Below, piece by piece: positions 17,469-27,130 of a DNA stretch of 64,000 nt. This stretch comes from Astrobacterium formosum (GTDB taxonomy: Bacteria; Pseudomonadota; Alphaproteobacteria; Rhizobiales; Xanthobacteraceae): contig JAVDCA010000017.1 of NCBI GenBank assembly GCA_030848545.1, positions 62,001 to 126,000 on the forward strand. Reading direction: 5' to 3'. Position 1 is the stretch's first letter, and each line of letters opens with the position of its first letter. The translations under genes were made by a program, and so were the position numbers. The notes under the pieces are model-generated. The model had not been told where the DNA came from. It saw only the letters and a program-made list of their open reading frames with translations, and ran no database searches.

Positions 17469-18155
17469 ATGACGGCGCCGTTCTCCAACATCATGGTGGT
17501 GATCGCGGCGTACAACGAAGGCCAGGTGATCGCCTCGGTAGTGGCCGGCGTCGTCGCGGCGGGCTACACCGCCGTGGTGGTCGACGACGGCTCCCGCGAC
17601 GACACCGGCGCGCGGGCGCGTCAGGCGGGGGCCGTTCTCGTCAGTCACCCGATCAATCTCGGCCAGGGCGCGGCGCTGCAGACCGGCATCGAATTCGCGC
17701 TACGCTCCGGCGCCGACGCCATCGTGACCTTCGACGCCGACGGCCAGCACCGCGCCGGCGAGATTGCCCGCCTGATCGAAGCCCTCGCCGAGCATCCGGC
17801 CGACTACGCCCTCGGCAGCCGCTTCCTCGGCGGCGCCGTCAATCTGTCCACCGCCCGCCGCCTCGTCCTGACCGCGGCGACCTGGTTCACCCGCTTCACC
17901 ACCGGCCTCGCCCTCACCGACACCCACAACGGCTTTCGCGCCATGACGGCGCGCGGCGCCGCCGCTATCTCGCTGCGTCAGGACCGCATGGCGCACGCCT
18001 CCGAAATCCTCGACCAGATCGCGAGGAGCCGCCTCGCTTACGTGGAGGTGCCGGTGACCATCGAATACAGCGAATATTCCCTCGCCAAGGGCCAGCGCCT
18101 GTCCGACGCCTTCGCGATCCTGCTCGACCTGTTCGCCCGGAGGATGCACCGATGA
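17469..18155 (+). CDS. Glycosyltransferase family 2, polyprenyl-phosphate sugar transferase type
   Basis: A 228-residue GT-A fold enzyme: N-terminal MVVIAAYNEGQVIASVV, nucleotide site VVDDGSRDDT, the metal-binding D89-A90-D91 in VTFDADGQHRAGEI, and GSRFLGG. It resembles dolichol/undecaprenyl-phosphate mannose- or glucose-synthase enzymes but lacks C-terminal membrane helices, which the neighbours may supply. ATG 17469 starts 3 bases after the DMT stop, and the last codons overlap the DUF2304 start. Confidence 0.88.
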   Translation: MTAPFSNIMVVIAAYNEGQVIASVVAGVVAAGYTAVVVDDGSRDDTGARARQAGAVLVSHPINLGQGAALQTGIEFALRSGADAIVTFDADGQHRAGEIARLIEALAEHPADYALGSRFLGGAVNLSTARRLVLTAATWFTRFTTGLALTDTHNGFRAMTARGAAAISLRQDRMAHASEILDQIARSRLAYVEVPVTIEYSEYSLAKGQRLSDAFAILLDLFARRMHR

Positions 18156-18478
18156 TCGGCCAGTTTTTCCTCACCGCCATCCTGGCCGCCATCCTGCTCT
18201 ACGCCTGGTCGGCCTACCGCAAGGCACCGGTGATCGGGCTCGCCTCGGTGGTGATCGCGCTCGCGGGCCTCTATTTCGTCTGGATGCCCAGTCAGGCCAC
18301 CTGGCTCGCCCACCACGTCGGCATCGGCCGCGGCGCCGACCTCATCCTCTACACCTGGGTTCTGATCAGCCTTCTGATGCTCCTGAACCTGCACCTCAAG
18401 CTGCGCGCCCAGGCAGAGCTGGTCACCAAGCTCGCCCGCGCCATGGCGCTCGCCGAAGCGGAACGCGGCTCGCGCTAG
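18152..18478 (+). CDS. DUF2304 membrane protein
   Basis: A 108-residue protein with three predicted membrane helices and a charged C-terminal helix (LKLRAQAELVTKLARAMALAEAE), the DUF2304 layout. ATG 18152 overlaps the GT2 stop (ATGA). DUF2304 genes are regularly found next to GT2 glycosyltransferases like the preceding one, where they probably anchor the enzyme or help move the lipid-linked sugar; the exact function is unknown. It closes the cassette. Confidence 0.85.
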   Translation: MIGQFFLTAILAAILLYAWSAYRKAPVIGLASVVIALAGLYFVWMPSQATWLAHHVGIGRGADLILYTWVLISLLMLLNLHLKLRAQAELVTKLARAMALAEAERGSR

Positions 18479-18658
18479 CATCCAGAGCCGCCGCCGTTAT
18501 TGCGCTCGCTGCGCGTGGGCGTACGAGCGTCGCCATGTCGAGCACGGGGTTCACCATAAGGAACCATCCGATCGCATTCGTGTTGCATTGCCGGAACTTC
18601 CACCGCAAAAATGCGGATTCAGTGATTCGAGCCGCAACGCGGCGGAGGCGACCGGACA

Positions 18659-19060
18659 ATGAAGGCGGCCAAGCTGGTGGCAACCCGACACAAGGGACGC
18701 GAGGTGCTGCTCGTGAGGCGTCGGCGCGACGGCCGTTGGATGTTTCCCGGCGGCAAGCGCAAGCAGGGCCGCGAAAGCCTCAAGACCTGTCTGGCGCGCG
18801 AAATCAGCGAAGAACTGCCCGAGCTCGAACTGGCGCGCTGCCGCCTGTGGCGCAAGCTCAACGGCAAGAACGACTACACCGGCCGCAAGATGAGCGACGC
18901 CATCTTCCTGCCCGGCCGCGTGCGCGGCCGCCTCACCATCGGGGCGCCGCGCGAGATCGATCGCGTCGCCTGGCGGCGCCCGTTCCACCTCAATCTGACG
19001 GCGACCTCGCGCCAGATCCGCGACATGCTCATCCTCGAAGGCATCCTGCGCAAACGATGA
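18659..19060 (+). CDS. Nudix hydrolase domain protein
   Basis: A 133-residue protein with a Nudix box at about residues 31-53. R47-E48-I49-S50-E51-E52 matches the REUxEE core and E39 sits 7 residues before it as expected, but the spacing from the conserved glycine G32 to E39 is one residue longer than the canonical GX5E. The N-terminal half (LLVRRRRDGRWMFPGGKRKQ) is the usual Nudix strand-loop. The C terminus is basic. The substrate is probably a nucleoside or polyphosphate compound but cannot be read off. The gene is alone, with 180 bp of non-coding DNA upstream. Confidence 0.82.
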   Translation: MKAAKLVATRHKGREVLLVRRRRDGRWMFPGGKRKQGRESLKTCLAREISEELPELELARCRLWRKLNGKNDYTGRKMSDAIFLPGRVRGRLTIGAPREIDRVAWRRPFHLNLTATSRQIRDMLILEGILRKR

Positions 19061-19271
19061 GACGAGCTGCGCTCGCCCGGTCCGCCCCATGAGCCGCAAG
19101 GGCGACATCGCCCACAGGCAAGTCGCTCAGCACCCCGCGCGTTTTCACCCGGAACCAAATGGCGCCGCGATCGTTCATGCCCATCGGGACCGATGACCCC
19201 GTTGGGGCTTGCGGCGGCACAATACGGCACGCCAAGGCGAAGCCGGGAGCACAAGGTTCTGGAGCGCGAGG

Positions 19272-21677
19272 GTGAAGCGGACGGGAACAGTCGGCGTGGG
19301 TTCGGAGACGTCCATCTACCAGATCTCGGAAGCACAGCGGCTCCAGCTGCTGGTGGAATCGGTCACCGACCACGCGATCTACATGCTGGACACCCGCGGC
19401 TTCGTGACCAGCTGGAATTCGGGCGCACAACTCCTCAAGGGTTACAGTCCGGCCGAAGCCGTCGGCCGACACTTCGCCCGCTTCTTCACGCCTGAGGATC
19501 GGGCGACCGGACTGCCCGAGCGCATCCTGCGGACCGCGGCCGAGGTCGGTCGCGCCGAATCCGAAGGCCTTCGGCTGCGCAAGGACGGCAGCCGCTTCTG
19601 GGCTCTCGCCGTCGTCCACGCCATCCGGGCGGCCGACGGCGGCCTGATCGGCTTCGCCAAGGTCACCCGCGACATGACCGAGCGACGCGCCACCCAGGAG
19701 GCCCTTCGCGAAAGCGAACGCCGCTTCCGCACCCTCGTCGACGGCGTCATCGACTACGCGATCTACATGCTCGACCCGAGCGGGATCATCATCAACTGGA
19801 ACGCCGGCGCCGAGCGCATGAAGGGCTATGGCGCCCAGGAGATCCTCGGCCAGCATTTCTCGCGCTTCTACACCCGCGAGGACCGGGCCGGCGGACTGCC
19901 GGCGCGCGCGCTCGAGGATGCCGCCCGCACCGGCCGCTTCGAGGCGGAAGGCTGGCGCGTGCGCAAGGACGGCAGCCGTTTCTGGGCTTCGGTCGTGATC
20001 GATGCCATCCGCGACGAACGCGGCGACCTCGTCGGCTTCGCCAAGGTGACCCGCGACACCACCGAGCGGCGCGCCGCCCAGGAGGCGTTGCGCGAGAGCG
20101 AACGGCGTTTCCGCCTGCTGGTGGAGGGCGTCAGCGATTACGCCTTGTACATGCTCGATCCCAACGGCATCGTCTCCAACTGGAACACGGGCGCCGAGCG
20201 CATCAAGGGCTACAAGGCCGGCGACATCGTCGGCCAGCATTTCTCGCGCTTCTACACCGAGGCGGACCGCGCCGCCGGCCGGCCCGCGCAAGCCCTGCAC
20301 ACGGCGCTGACGGCGGGTCGCTTCGAGGCCGAGGGCTGGCGCATCCGCAAGGACGGCAGCCGCTTCTGGGCCCATGTGATCATCGACCCGATCCGCGACG
20401 AAACCGGCACCCTGATCGGATTCGCCAAGATCACGCGCGACATCACCGATCGGCGCGAGAGCCAGATCGCCCAGCAGCGCACCCAGACCCAGCAGGCGCA
20501 CATGCAGCGCATGGAGGCGCTCGGGCAACTGACCGGCGGCGTCGCCCACGACTTCAACAATCTCCTGATGATCATCGGCGGCCATGTGCGCACCGTGAAG
20601 AAGCTCCTCGTCGACGATCCGCGCGGCGCGCGCGCCGCCGAGGCGATCGAGATCGCCGCCCAGCGGGCGGAATCGCTCACCCGCCAGCTCCTGACCTATT
20701 CGCGCCGGCAAACGCTGCAGCCGGTGGTCGCCGATGTGGCGGCGCGGGTCGAGGCCGTGCGGCAGGTGCTGGCCGGGTCACTCGGGCCGGCGAGCCTGAT
20801 CGGCCGCATCGAGCCCGGCCTGTGGCCGGTCAAGGTCGACATCAGCGAGTTCGAGCTCGCGGTCGTCAATCTCACCCTCAACGCCCGCGACGCCATGCCG
20901 GACGGCGGCCTGATCACCATCGCGGCCGACAACGTCGCCCTGACCGGCGAAGAAACGCCGGCCGGGCTCGCGGGCGAGTTCGTCGCCCTGACGGTGTCGG
21001 ACGCCGGCATCGGCATCGCGCCCGACATCATCCCGAGGGTGTTCGACCCCTTCTTCACCACCAAGGGGGCCGACAAGGGTACCGGCCTTGGACTGTCGCA
21101 GGTGCACGGTTTCGCCCACCAGAGCGGCGGCACCGTGGTGCTGACGAGCGAGCTCGGCCGCGGCACCCGCGTCACCATCTATCTGCCCCGCGCCACCGGG
21201 GCGGTGGACATGCAGGCGAGCCATGACGCCGCCCCGAGCGGCAGCGGCACCATCCTTCTGGTGGAAGACAATCCGGACGTGGCCGACGTCACCCGCGCCA
21301 TGCTCGAGGATCTCGGCTATGCGGTCAGGATCGCCCACAATGCCGCCGAGGGCCGCCGGCTCGTCGAGGCGGAGGACCCCGCCACGGGCGAGTTCGCCGC
21401 CGTCGTCAGCGACATCGTGATGGCGGGCGACATGGACGGCATCGCCTTCGCGCGTGCATTGCGGGCCCAACGCCCGGCCCTGCCGATCCTGCTCGCCACC
21501 GGCTACAGCGAAGCGGCGGGGGCCGCCGGCGCCGAGTTCCATGTCCTGCGCAAGCCCTATCAGATGAACGACCTCAGCCGCGCCCTCGCCGCGCTGGTGC
21601 CGGCAAACGTCAAGCCCGACAATCTGGTCGACCTGCGCCGGCATCAGAGCGATCGCGCCAAGAAACCGCGGCTGTAA
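19272..21677 (+). CDS. Three-PAS hybrid histidine kinase with C-terminal receiver
   Basis: An 801-residue soluble sensor kinase. Three highly similar PAS/PAC modules occupy about residues 15-140, 140-265 and 265-390; each contains a form of HAIYMLD..G.V..WN.GA...KGY and ends in F(A)K(V/I)TRD(M/T/I)T.RR. The phosphoacceptor is H426 in LTGGVAHDFNNLL. The ATPase domain shows N box NLTLNARDAMPDGG and G boxes DAGIGIAP and GTGLGLSQVHG. The receiver has phospho-accepting D714 in VVSDIVM and the conserved KP near the end. No membrane helix is present. The start is GTG 19272 with GGAG at 19261; an upstream ATG at 19209 has no ribosome site. It has no adjacent response regulator. Its 3' end overlaps the convergent membrane-protein gene by 34 bp. 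Confidence 0.9.
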   Translation: MKRTGTVGVGSETSIYQISEAQRLQLLVESVTDHAIYMLDTRGFVTSWNSGAQLLKGYSPAEAVGRHFARFFTPEDRATGLPERILRTAAEVGRAESEGLRLRKDGSRFWALAVVHAIRAADGGLIGFAKVTRDMTERRATQEALRESERRFRTLVDGVIDYAIYMLDPSGIIINWNAGAERMKGYGAQEILGQHFSRFYTREDRAGGLPARALEDAARTGRFEAEGWRVRKDGSRFWASVVIDAIRDERGDLVGFAKVTRDTTERRAAQEALRESERRFRLLVEGVSDYALYMLDPNGIVSNWNTGAERIKGYKAGDIVGQHFSRFYTEADRAAGRPAQALHTALTAGRFEAEGWRIRKDGSRFWAHVIIDPIRDETGTLIGFAKITRDITDRRESQIAQQRTQTQQAHMQRMEALGQLTGGVAHDFNNLLMIIGGHVRTVKKLLVDDPRGARAAEAIEIAAQRAESLTRQLLTYSRRQTLQPVVADVAARVEAVRQVLAGSLGPASLIGRIEPGLWPVKVDISEFELAVVNLTLNARDAMPDGGLITIAADNVALTGEETPAGLAGEFVALTVSDAGIGIAPDIIPRVFDPFFTTKGADKGTGLGLSQVHGFAHQSGGTVVLTSELGRGTRVTIYLPRATGAVDMQASHDAAPSGSGTILLVEDNPDVADVTRAMLEDLGYAVRIAHNAAEGRRLVEAEDPATGEFAAVVSDIVMAGDMDGIAFARALRAQRPALPILLATGYSEAAGAAGAEFHVLRKPYQMNDLSRALAALVPANVKPDNLVDLRRHQSDRAKKPRL

Positions 21678-23266
21678 AGCCGGCGCGCCACCAGGTCGAT
21701 GGCAAGCCACGCCGCCGCCACCGCGATGGGGCCGATGAGGCCGAGATTGTAGCGCGGATAATGATTGGCGAGCACCCCGTAGAGGAGCGCCAGCAAGAGC
21801 CCCGGCGCGGCATAAAACAGCATCAGGGGATGGCGGCGGGCGGCGAGCGGCAGAGCAACGGCGAACACCGGCAGCAGCACGGCGCTGAACAGGCCCGATA
21901 CCCATAAGCCGCACCAGGCGAGCGGGATCGTGGTCAGAACGTGTCGCCACCAGTTGCGCGCCAGCTCTTCGCGCAGCAGCAGCGGAAAGACCGGATCGAT
22001 GCGGCCATGGGCGGCGACGAGTTCGTCGCGGCGCGCGCGGCCCTCGGCGAAAAAGCTCTTGGGCTTGTTCCATTCGAAGCGATCGAGCGCATCATCACCG
22101 AACAGCGTGCGCACCAGCGGCGGGCCGACGATCGGCACGCAATACGGAAACGCCAGCACGAATTCGCGCGCCGTCATGTGGTTGAAGGCGAAACGTTCGA
22201 CCAGCGTGACGGCGCCGTACTCTTCCGTGAAACGGGCCTGGCCGAGCGAAATCACATTACGGCCGAGCCATGGCGAAAGCACCAGCAGGGCTGCGAGCAC
22301 GAAGGCCACCGCGGAAGGAAGCGCGGCCGCGAGGCGGAGCATTTTCCCTGCCCCGCATTCGGCCTGCTCCCTCCCCCCTTGCGGGGGAGGGTTGGGGAGG
22401 GGGGTAGGCCGCGAACTCGGCGCGTGTGGCTCACCCCCCTCCCTGTCCCTCCCCCGCAAGGGGGGAGGGAACCGTGGGGTGAGTCCGCCCTCCTTCAACC
22501 GCGGCCACAACGCCACGGCGGCGATGAACGCGAGCCCGAGCGGCACCAGCAGGAGATAGGGAGGTCGCGCCGTCGCGGCGATGCCGGCGGCGGCACCGGC
22601 GAGCGCCCAGGCCGGCCAGCGGCCGCTCCGCAGCGCCCGCACCATGGCGAAGCCGAGCAGATTCTGTACGCAGAAGGACAGGCTTTCGGTCATCAGATGC
22701 GAGAACAGATCGGCTTCCCACAGGACCCCCAGGGTCGCCAGGACCGCGGCGAGATAGAACACCGCGATGCCGCCGAAGATGATTTCCCCGGTCGCCGCGG
22801 CGGCGACGACCCCGATGGTCAGCAGGGCGGCGTGGACGAGAAACATCGGCCGCGCATAGGTGTCGCAGGAGGCGAGCGGGCGGTGCTTTTCGTTGGCCTC
22901 GATGGTGCAATCCAGCGTCGCGGCGAAACGGGAATCGAGCGCGGCGACGGCGGCGACCGTCAATGGATAGAGCGGGGCGAAGAACATGCCGGGCTTGGGC
23001 TTCGCCCGCGTCGAATCGACGTCGTCGAAAATGCCGTTCGAGAACGTGCCGTGATGGACGAGGTCGTACGCGATGGTGAGGTAGAAGCTCTGGTCGAAGT
23101 CGGTCAGGCGCTTGAGCGGCCGAGTCAGCAGCGCGCCGGCGAGCACCGCGAACACCGCGACCACGAAGGCGATCCGGGCCCACGGACTGCGGACGAAGGC
23201 GAAGCCTCCGATACTGAAGCTCTTTCGGCTCGTCATGGCCCGGCTGCCGTTCGTGCCGGACGTCAC
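21644..23266 (-). CDS. Polytopic membrane protein of GT39/PMT-like type with an internal palindromic repeat
   Basis: A 540-residue protein with about ten hydrophobic segments and an early acidic loop (TDFDQSFYLTIAYDLVHHG), the layout of lipid-linked-sugar glycosyltransferases of the GT-C (PMT/ArnT/GT39) fold; the assignment is tentative. Residues about 266-300 are encoded by a palindromic intergenic-type repeat (22367-22470) and read as a proline/arginine/glycine-rich insert (PPLRGRDREGG ... PLPNPPPQGGRE) between two hydrophobic segments, without breaking the frame. GTG 23266 has GAGGA 9 bases upstream; ATG 23236 is the alternative. The last 34 bp overlap the end of the convergent histidine kinase gene. 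Confidence 0.75.
   Translation of the reverse strand: MTSGTNGSRAMTSRKSFSIGGFAFVRSPWARIAFVVAVFAVLAGALLTRPLKRLTDFDQSFYLTIAYDLVHHGTFSNGIFDDVDSTRAKPKPGMFFAPLYPLTVAAVAALDSRFAATLDCTIEANEKHRPLASCDTYARPMFLVHAALLTIGVVAAAATGEIIFGGIAVFYLAAVLATLGVLWEADLFSHLMTESLSFCVQNLLGFAMVRALRSGRWPAWALAGAAAGIAATARPPYLLLVPLGLAFIAAVALWPRLKEGGLTPRFPPPLRGRDREGGEPHAPSSRPTPLPNPPPQGGREQAECGAGKMLRLAAALPSAVAFVLAALLVLSPWLGRNVISLGQARFTEEYGAVTLVERFAFNHMTAREFVLAFPYCVPIVGPPLVRTLFGDDALDRFEWNKPKSFFAEGRARRDELVAAHGRIDPVFPLLLREELARNWWRHVLTTIPLAWCGLWVSGLFSAVLLPVFAVALPLAARRHPLMLFYAAPGLLLALLYGVLANHYPRYNLGLIGPIAVAAAWLAIDLVARRLYSRGFLARSL
22367..22470. repeat. Family A palindromic repeat inside a coding region
   Basis: Left arm CTCCCTCCCCCCTTGCGGGG and following (22367-22404) and right arm (about 22431-22470, ending GCAAGGGGGGAGGGA) are inverted copies, of the same type as the intergenic element at 2979-3080. 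Here it lies in frame within the membrane-protein gene on the minus strand and adds about 35 residues. Confidence 0.85.
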
Positions 23267-23357
23267 GACCGGCTATCCTCGGACCCCTGTGTGCCAGTTG
23301 ACGGCGTCGGTCAAGTCGACCCGGTGCGCCACCGCGCGCTAGGCCGCCCGGCGCACG

Positions 23358-25118
23358 CTAAGCCGCCCGGATGGTGGCCAGGAAGCGGTCGACTTCGGTC
23401 TTGAGCCGGTTCGAATCCTGCGACAGGGAGCGGGCGGCGGACAGCATCTGACCCGACGCCAACCCGGTCGCCGCCGCACCCTCGCTCACCTTGCCGATGC
23501 TCGAGGCGACCTCGGAGGTCCCGACCGCCGCCTGCTGCACGTTGCGGCTGATCTCCCGGGTCACAGATCCCTGCTCTTCGACCGCCGCCGCGATGGTCTC
23601 GGCGATCGTGGAAATCTTTCTGATCGTGGTGCCGATTCCCTTGATGGCGGACACCGAATCCTGGGTCGCGGCCTGCATGCCGGCGATCTGGGCACCGATC
23701 TCCTCGGTCGCCTTGGCGGTCTGCGAAGCGAGCGCCTTGACCTCCTGGGCAACCACCGCGAACCCCCTGCCGGCCTCGCCGGCCCGGGCCGCCTCGATGG
23801 TCGCATTGAGGGCGAGGAGATTGGTCTGTCCGGCAATGGCCGTGATGAGCTTGACGACGTCGCCGATGCGGCCCGCCGCCTGCGACAATTCGCCGATGCG
23901 ACCGTCCGTCTGCTCGGCCTCCTTGACGGCCTGGCCGGCGATCTTGTTCGACTCCTGCATCTGGCGGCCGATCTCGACCACCGACGCGTCGAGCTCCTCG
24001 GCCGCGGAAGCGACCGACTGCACATTGCCCGATGCCTGGCCGGAGGCCGCCGCGACGCCGACCGACAAGGACTGCGTCGTCTCGGCCGTGTGGGTCAGCG
24101 TGCCGGCGGCTGCTTCCAGCTCGGTCGCCGCCGACGACACCGTATCGACGATGCCGCCCACCGTCGCCTCGAACTCGGCGGCGAGCTGGAGCGTCGCGGC
24201 TCTCCGCTCGGTGGCGATCTGCTCCTCGGCGGCCTTTCTCTGCGCCGCCTCGTGCTCGTCGGTGCGGCGGCGCTCTTCGGCGGCGGCGCGCTCGCGTTCC
24301 TCGCGCTCCTTCGCGTCACGCCCGGCCGCTTCCACCGCCTTGAGCTTGAAAGCTTCGACCGCGCTGGCGATCTCGCCGATCTCGTCCCTGCGGCCCAATC
24401 CCGGCAGCACCACGTCGAGCCGGCCGCTGGCGAGTTCGCGCATGGCCGCCGTCATGACCTGCATCGGCTTGGCGATGCCGCGGGCGATCAGCGTCGCCAC
24501 GAGGGCGACCAGGAGCAGCACCACACCGGTGATCATCAGCGCCTTCTGGGCGGCCTGCCAGGTCTGCGCCGACAGATCGTCGATATAGACGCCGGTGCCG
24601 ATCACCCAACCCCATGGTGCATAGCCTGTGACATAGGACAATTTCGGCTGCGGCTTGTCGTGGCCGGGCTTGGGCCACTGGTAGGCGACGAAGCCCGAGC
24701 CGCTGCGCTTGACCACGTCGATCATCTCGATGAACAACCGCTTGCCGTTCGGATCCTTGTTGTCGCTGAGATCGCTGCCGTCGAGCTTCGGATTGGTCGG
24801 ATGCATGACCATGCGCGGGTGCATGTCATTGATCCAGAAATAGTCGCCGTCGCCGTAGCGGAGCTGCTGCAGGCGCCGGGCCGCGCGCGCCTGCGCCTCG
24901 GCCGCCGGCAGTCCCGCCTTGTCGGCGAGCGCACGCTCCTCCTTGACGATGGCGATGGCGAGGTCGCCGAGATGGGAGAGTTCGATCTGCTTCTGCTGCC
25001 TGAGGCCTTCGCCCAGTTCGTGCGTCTGGTAATACGTCACGGCGCCGAAGCAGGCGAAGCACAGGGCGATGACGGCGTAGATCCTGCGGCCGATCGTGAG
25101 GCGGAAGCTCGTGACCAT
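23358..25118 (-). CDS. Methyl-accepting chemotaxis protein with single Cache domain
   Basis: A 586-residue chemoreceptor. An N-terminal membrane helix (about residues 10-30) is followed by a periplasmic sCache_2-type domain (motif [20 protein letters not shown] near residues 95-115), a second helix near 190-210, HAMP, a charged linker ([21 protein letters not shown]) and the signalling hairpin with the conserved tip [23 protein letters not shown] 25118 is preceded by AGGAAAG. It has a close paralogue directly upstream on the same strand. sCache_2 receptors commonly bind small carboxylates; the ligand here is unknown. No che genes are in the window. Confidence 0.93.
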   Translation of the reverse strand: MVTSFRLTIGRRIYAVIALCFACFGAVTYYQTHELGEGLRQQKQIELSHLGDLAIAIVKEERALADKAGLPAAEAQARAARRLQQLRYGDGDYFWINDMHPRMVMHPTNPKLDGSDLSDNKDPNGKRLFIEMIDVVKRSGSGFVAYQWPKPGHDKPQPKLSYVTGYAPWGWVIGTGVYIDDLSAQTWQAAQKALMITGVVLLLVALVATLIARGIAKPMQVMTAAMRELASGRLDVVLPGLGRRDEIGEIASAVEAFKLKAVEAAGRDAKEREERERAAAEERRRTDEHEAAQRKAAEEQIATERRAATLQLAAEFEATVGGIVDTVSSAATELEAAAGTLTHTAETTQSLSVGVAAASGQASGNVQSVASAAEELDASVVEIGRQMQESNKIAGQAVKEAEQTDGRIGELSQAAGRIGDVVKLITAIAGQTNLLALNATIEAARAGEAGRGFAVVAQEVKALASQTAKATEEIGAQIAGMQAATQDSVSAIKGIGTTIRKISTIAETIAAAVEEQGSVTREISRNVQQAAVGTSEVASSIGKVSEGAAATGLASGQMLSAARSLSQDSNRLKTEVDRFLATIRAA

Positions 25119-25327
25119 GGGCTGCTTTCCTGCGGTCGAACCGGCCGGCCGGCACAGCCCGTCAATGATCTCGACTACGAGGATCGGCCGCACTGCTCGG
25201 CACTGAGCCGTGCACACGAACGTGACTGCGAACCATTAAGAAAAATTGAAATTTGTAACCGCAGCGATTGACGTATCGGCACGCAACCACAGATCGCGGC
25301 GTTTCCGTACCTGCGGAACGAGAAAAC

Positions 25328-25357
25328 GCGCCGGCGCATGACAGATATCGCCGGCGC
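25328..25357 (-). terminator. Intrinsic terminator downstream of the second chemoreceptor
   Basis: On the minus strand, GCGCCGGCG (25357-25349), a 12-base loop and CGCCGGCGC (25336-25328) form a perfect 9-bp stem, followed by GTTTTC. It begins 7 bp after the receptor's stop codon at 25364. Confidence 0.6.
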
Positions 25358-25363
25358 TGCTGC

Positions 25364-27130
25364 TCACGCCGCCCTGATGGTGACCAGGAAGCGCGCCACC
25401 TCGGCCTTGAGGCGGTTGCTCTCATGGGAGAGCGAACGCGCCGACGACAAGACCTGGGACGACGCCGAGCCGGTCTCGGCGGCGCCATGGTTGACGTCGA
25501 CGATGTTCCTGGCGACCTCGGTCGTGCCGTGCGCGGCCTGCTGGACGTTGCGGGTGATCTCCGCCGTCGCCGAGCCCTGCTGCTCCACCGCCGCCGCGAT
25601 GGTGCCGGAGATTTCCGAGATATGCCGGATGGTGGTGCCGATCTCCTTGATGGCAGCGACCGAGTCCTGCGTCGCCGTCTGCATGCCGGCGATCTGGCCG
25701 CCGATCTCCCCCGTCGCCTTGGCGGTCTGGGCGGCGAGGTTCTTGACCTCGTGGGCGACCACCGCGAAGCCCTTGCCGGCCTCGCCGGCGCGGGCCGCCT
25801 CGATTGTTGCGTTGAGGGCAAGCAGGTTGGTCTGCTCGGCGACCGCCGAGATCAGCTTGACGACGTCGCCGATGCGACTCGCTGCCTGCGAGAGTTCGTT
25901 GATGCGGCTGTCGGTCTGCTCGGCCTGGCCGACCGCCTGACCGGCGATCCGGCTCGATTCGTGCACCTGGCGGCCGATCTCGTGCACCGACGAGCTCATC
26001 TCCTCGGCCGCCGAGGCGACCGACTGGACGTTGGCGGAGGCCTCTTCGGACGCGGCTGCGACCGCGGTCGACAACGACTGGGTCGTCTCGGCGGTATGAG
26101 TCAGTGTCGCGGCAGCGGCTTCGAGTTCGGTCGCGGCCGACGACACCGCCTCGACGATGCCGCCGACGGCGGCTTCGAAGCTGTTCGCGAGTTCGAGCAT
26201 GGCGGCCCGCCGCTCCGTCGCCGCCTTCTCTTCGGCGGCCTTCTTCTGGGCCGATTCGCGCTCCTCGACGGTGCGGCGCTCCTCGGCCGCAAGGCGCTCG
26301 CGGTCCTCGCGGTCCCTGGCCTCGCGTTCGGCCTTTTCGACCGCCTTTTCCTTGAAAGCCTCAACGGCAGCGGCGATCTCGCCAACCTCGTCCCCGCGTC
26401 CGAGCCCGGGCAGGATGACGTCGAGCCTGCCGGCCGCGAGTTCACGCATCGCAGCCGTCATGGCGTGCATGGCCTTGGCGATCCCGCGCGCGATCAGCGT
26501 CGCGATCAGGGCAACAAAGAGCAGCACCAATGCGGTGATCAGGAGCGCGTCCTTGGTGGCTGTCCAGGTCTGGATTTCCAGGTCGTCGATATAGACGCCG
26601 GTGCCGATCACCCAGCCCCAGGGCGCATACCCGGTCACGAAGGACATCTTCGGCTGTGGTTTGGGCGAGCCTTTCCTGGCGTATTCGTATTCGATGATGC
26701 CGTTGCCGCTGCGCTTGACCATTTCGCTCATGGCGACGGTGTAGCGCCCTCCCTTGGCATCCTTGAAATCCGAGATGTCCTTGCCTTCGAAATCCGGCGT
26801 GGTCGGATGCATGACCATGCGGGGGTGCATGTCCTGGATCCAGAAATAGTCTCCATTGCCGTAGCGAAGCTTGCGCAGGCGGTCGGCGGCGCGCTTCTGC
26901 GCTTCGGCGGCGGAGAGTCCGGCCTTGTCAGCGGCGGCGTGCTCCTCTTTGACGACCGTCAAGGCCAACTCGCCCAGATGCGTGAGCTCGATCTTCTTCT
27001 GCTCGCGCAGAGTGTCGCCCAGCTCGTTCATCTCGTACATCGTCACGCCGATGAAGCAGGCGAACGACAAAGCGATGATGGCGTAGATCTTGCGACCGAT
27101 GGTGGCACGGAAATTCCAAAGATGGGTCAT
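25364..27130 (-). CDS. Methyl-accepting chemotaxis protein with single Cache domain (paralogue)
   Basis: A 588-residue chemoreceptor, collinear with the one at 23358-25118 over its full length: N-terminal helix, sCache_2 domain with [20 protein letters not shown], second helix, HAMP, acidic/basic linker, and signalling hairpin tip [20 protein letters not shown]. The sequence differs mainly in the ligand-binding part, which suggests duplication followed by change of specificity. ATG 27130 is chosen since the upstream in-frame extension is unrelated sequence. A terminator hairpin follows it, so the downstream paralogue is likely transcribed from its own promoter. Confidence 0.93.
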   Translation of the reverse strand: MTHLWNFRATIGRKIYAIIALSFACFIGVTMYEMNELGDTLREQKKIELTHLGELALTVVKEEHAAADKAGLSAAEAQKRAADRLRKLRYGNGDYFWIQDMHPRMVMHPTTPDFEGKDISDFKDAKGGRYTVAMSEMVKRSGNGIIEYEYARKGSPKPQPKMSFVTGYAPWGWVIGTGVYIDDLEIQTWTATKDALLITALVLLFVALIATLIARGIAKAMHAMTAAMRELAAGRLDVILPGLGRGDEVGEIAAAVEAFKEKAVEKAEREARDREDRERLAAEERRTVEERESAQKKAAEEKAATERRAAMLELANSFEAAVGGIVEAVSSAATELEAAAATLTHTAETTQSLSTAVAAASEEASANVQSVASAAEEMSSSVHEIGRQVHESSRIAGQAVGQAEQTDSRINELSQAASRIGDVVKLISAVAEQTNLLALNATIEAARAGEAGKGFAVVAHEVKNLAAQTAKATGEIGGQIAGMQTATQDSVAAIKEIGTTIRHISEISGTIAAAVEQQGSATAEITRNVQQAAHGTTEVARNIVDVNHGAAETGSASSQVLSSARSLSHESNRLKAEVARFLVTIRAA

